Source: Bradyrhizobium manausense (lineage in GTDB: Bacteria; Pseudomonadota; Alphaproteobacteria; Rhizobiales; Xanthobacteraceae). Taken from it: DNA of 64,000 bases. The stretch covers positions 1 to 64,000 of the forward strand of contig NZ_JAFCJI010000002.1 in assembly GCF_018131105.1 (NCBI RefSeq), read 5' to 3'. This document shows, one piece after another, positions 63,801-64,000 of the stretch. The notes beneath the pieces are model-generated. The model made no database searches, was not told where the DNA came from, and was given only the letters and a program-made list of their open reading frames with translations. Every line of letters starts with the position of its first letter. The first letter of the stretch is position 1. Made by a program: the position numbers and the translations under genes.

Positions 63801-64000
63801 CCCGAACGGGTGGCCGTGACCGTGGTCGAAACGCCGTGCGCATCCGCCAGATCGATATCGGAAAACAGCAGGCTGTCATGCGCGGTCAGATTGCCGCTCG
63901 GATCGACGTTTTGATCTTCGACGAGAGCGGCCGTTTCCGGGCACGACAGGTAGACCGGTTTGTCATTGGTGCCGACCACCGTGACCATGACCGTCTGTGT
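60875..64000 (-). CDS. Giant VCBS-repeat/RTX adhesin, C-terminal part (runs off right edge)
   Basis: The frame is open through the right end of the window, so these 1042 residues are the C-terminal part only. It has at least six VCBS/cadherin-like units marked by GTNDKPV, GVNHPV, GANDAPV, GASDPLL, GADDFPV and GTNDAPT, with repeated SxSTQTVxVxI and LHDSTGTGxGAxDWxFAI segments, and a unique jelly-roll-like insert near 590-720. The C-terminus has RTX repeats (LVGGAGNDVLIGTSSGNVMSGGGGNDTF) and a type I secretion signal ending GAVINSHDILIV. It is a type I-secreted surface adhesin. No exporter genes lie downstream. Confidence 0.9.
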   Translation of the reverse strand, partial: TQTVMVTVVGTNDKPVYLSCPETAALVEDQNVDPSGNLTAHDSLLFSDIDLADAHGVSTTVTATRSGGGAIPLTNAQLLAAFGTSLHDSTGHLIGDVDWNFALPNSEANFLNGGETLKLVYHVTVDDGNGGSATQDVTVTILGVNHPVVITSSPESSTVAEQDATTGSSAPDTTPTTPAGTLAFTDQDISDTHTVTVALDSSTGPTPPAATQADLAAALTMTLHDSTGTGSGAIDWNFAIADNDLDYLAAGETLTVNYDIKVADGSTSSTQTVSVVITGANDAPVITSGPESASLSEQTGVTGSSAIDTTSPVPTGTLAFSDVDLSDVHFVGVALDSATWSANPGFVPDDTLADLQTALSTVLHDSTGTGTGAVDWTFAIKDGDLDFLSAGETLTVQYDVTVADGSTTSTQTVTVMIDGASDPLLVTPVAVGISDTAVTDTGAVLASGGIADVSHPIDLSTPRSISEVNGSAANVGTLVAGTYGSLQLNADGSYAYYANASVDPLQAGDNVSDQFNFTVDDGQGHQATTTLTFNIAGADDFPVVTAANVSGSVTEDAGPAAIVNGDFETGNLSGWSTSGSHIQVTQFELGGSFGHYSVQLSPTGSEETLSQDVATTPGQHYFLSFDLIGDPEGTNTPLTVTWDGVQLMSVGSVAPGIHHFAFDVSGDPLLSASTLQFSYADDADGMILDSVNVSPATGPATESTAGSISFSDAETTDVHTASFVAASSGYVGAFSLDPVSEAGGTGSVGWHFTVNNADIQFLAQGQTLTQDYFVTIDDGHGGTVMQDVTVTLNGTNDAPTAVGETVVTDVGAGGSVTIPGWALALNDTDPDTTDHLALGAVTASSGGSASAALGQAAFTDDATPGGSFDYTSSDGMTTSANAATATIVNNPTSATTLTAASGDSILIATQGSEQLVGGAGNDVLIGTSSGNVMSGGGGNDTFSFLQPQTAPGQITDFNTTTEHDHIAISANGFGGGLTAGMDVTSTFESSADNNFSGAAEFHFDTTSQTLYFSADATQGSAQAIVAVQLGAVINSHDILIV

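Overview
The window looks like chromosomal DNA of a high-GC alphaproteobacterium, most probably Bradyrhizobium or a close relative. Three things suggest this: the Omp25/RopB-type barrel protein near 57 kb, the tripartite tricarboxylate (TctABC) transporter, and the secreted beta-helix protein family at 53-54 kb. The organism call is inference from protein style; no marker RNA gene is present. I found no tRNA, rRNA, CRISPR array, insertion sequence or integrase.

Region 1 (1-32.3 kb) is a large surface-polysaccharide locus made of many short operons on both strands. Sugar-nucleotide supply is encoded by gmd (left edge, partial), a WbpB/WbpD/WbpE-like trio (diacetamido-uronic acid type sugars), a perosamine-synthase-like aminotransferase, and rfbF/rfbG (CDP-4-keto-6-deoxyglucose). 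A split transketolase pair with a reductase/epimerase lies close to rfbFG. Assembly functions include four or five glycosyltransferases, a Wzx-like flippase, two tandem paralogous polytopic proteins that could be polymerases, and two further large membrane proteins. Decoration functions include an FkbH-type protein with its own acyl carrier protein, two methyltransferases, a VOC protein, an AAC(3)-like N-acetyltransferase, an acyltransferase-3 protein, a sulfotransferase-like protein coupled to an APH-like kinase, and a ceramidase-like hydrolase.

Region 2 (32.4-37 kb) has a serralysin-type M10 metalloprotease with RTX repeats and three long tandem C-terminal repeats, and a DUF6056-like membrane protein. 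Region 3 (37-52.3 kb) is a complete type II secretion locus. A GspC-like gene is separated from gspM-L-K-J-I-H-G-F-E by a large autotransporter gene on the other strand; gspD and a short prepilin peptidase gene diverge from gspE. Nearly all gsp genes overlap by 4-20 bases, often with GTG or TTG starts.

Region 4 (52.4-64 kb) holds a Sel1-repeat protein, a secreted parallel-beta-helix protein with a strong terminator, a small secreted protein, a CaiB/BaiF CoA-transferase, the Omp25-like barrel, TctA-TctB-TctC, and the C-terminal part of a giant VCBS/RTX adhesin that runs off the right edge.

The most interesting ideas are (a) an FkbH-ACP-methyltransferase-AAC(3) module that could make and attach an unusual acyl group to an amino sugar such as perosamine, and (b) a CDP-4-keto-sugar plus split transketolase route to a branched-chain sugar. 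Both are inferred from gene content.
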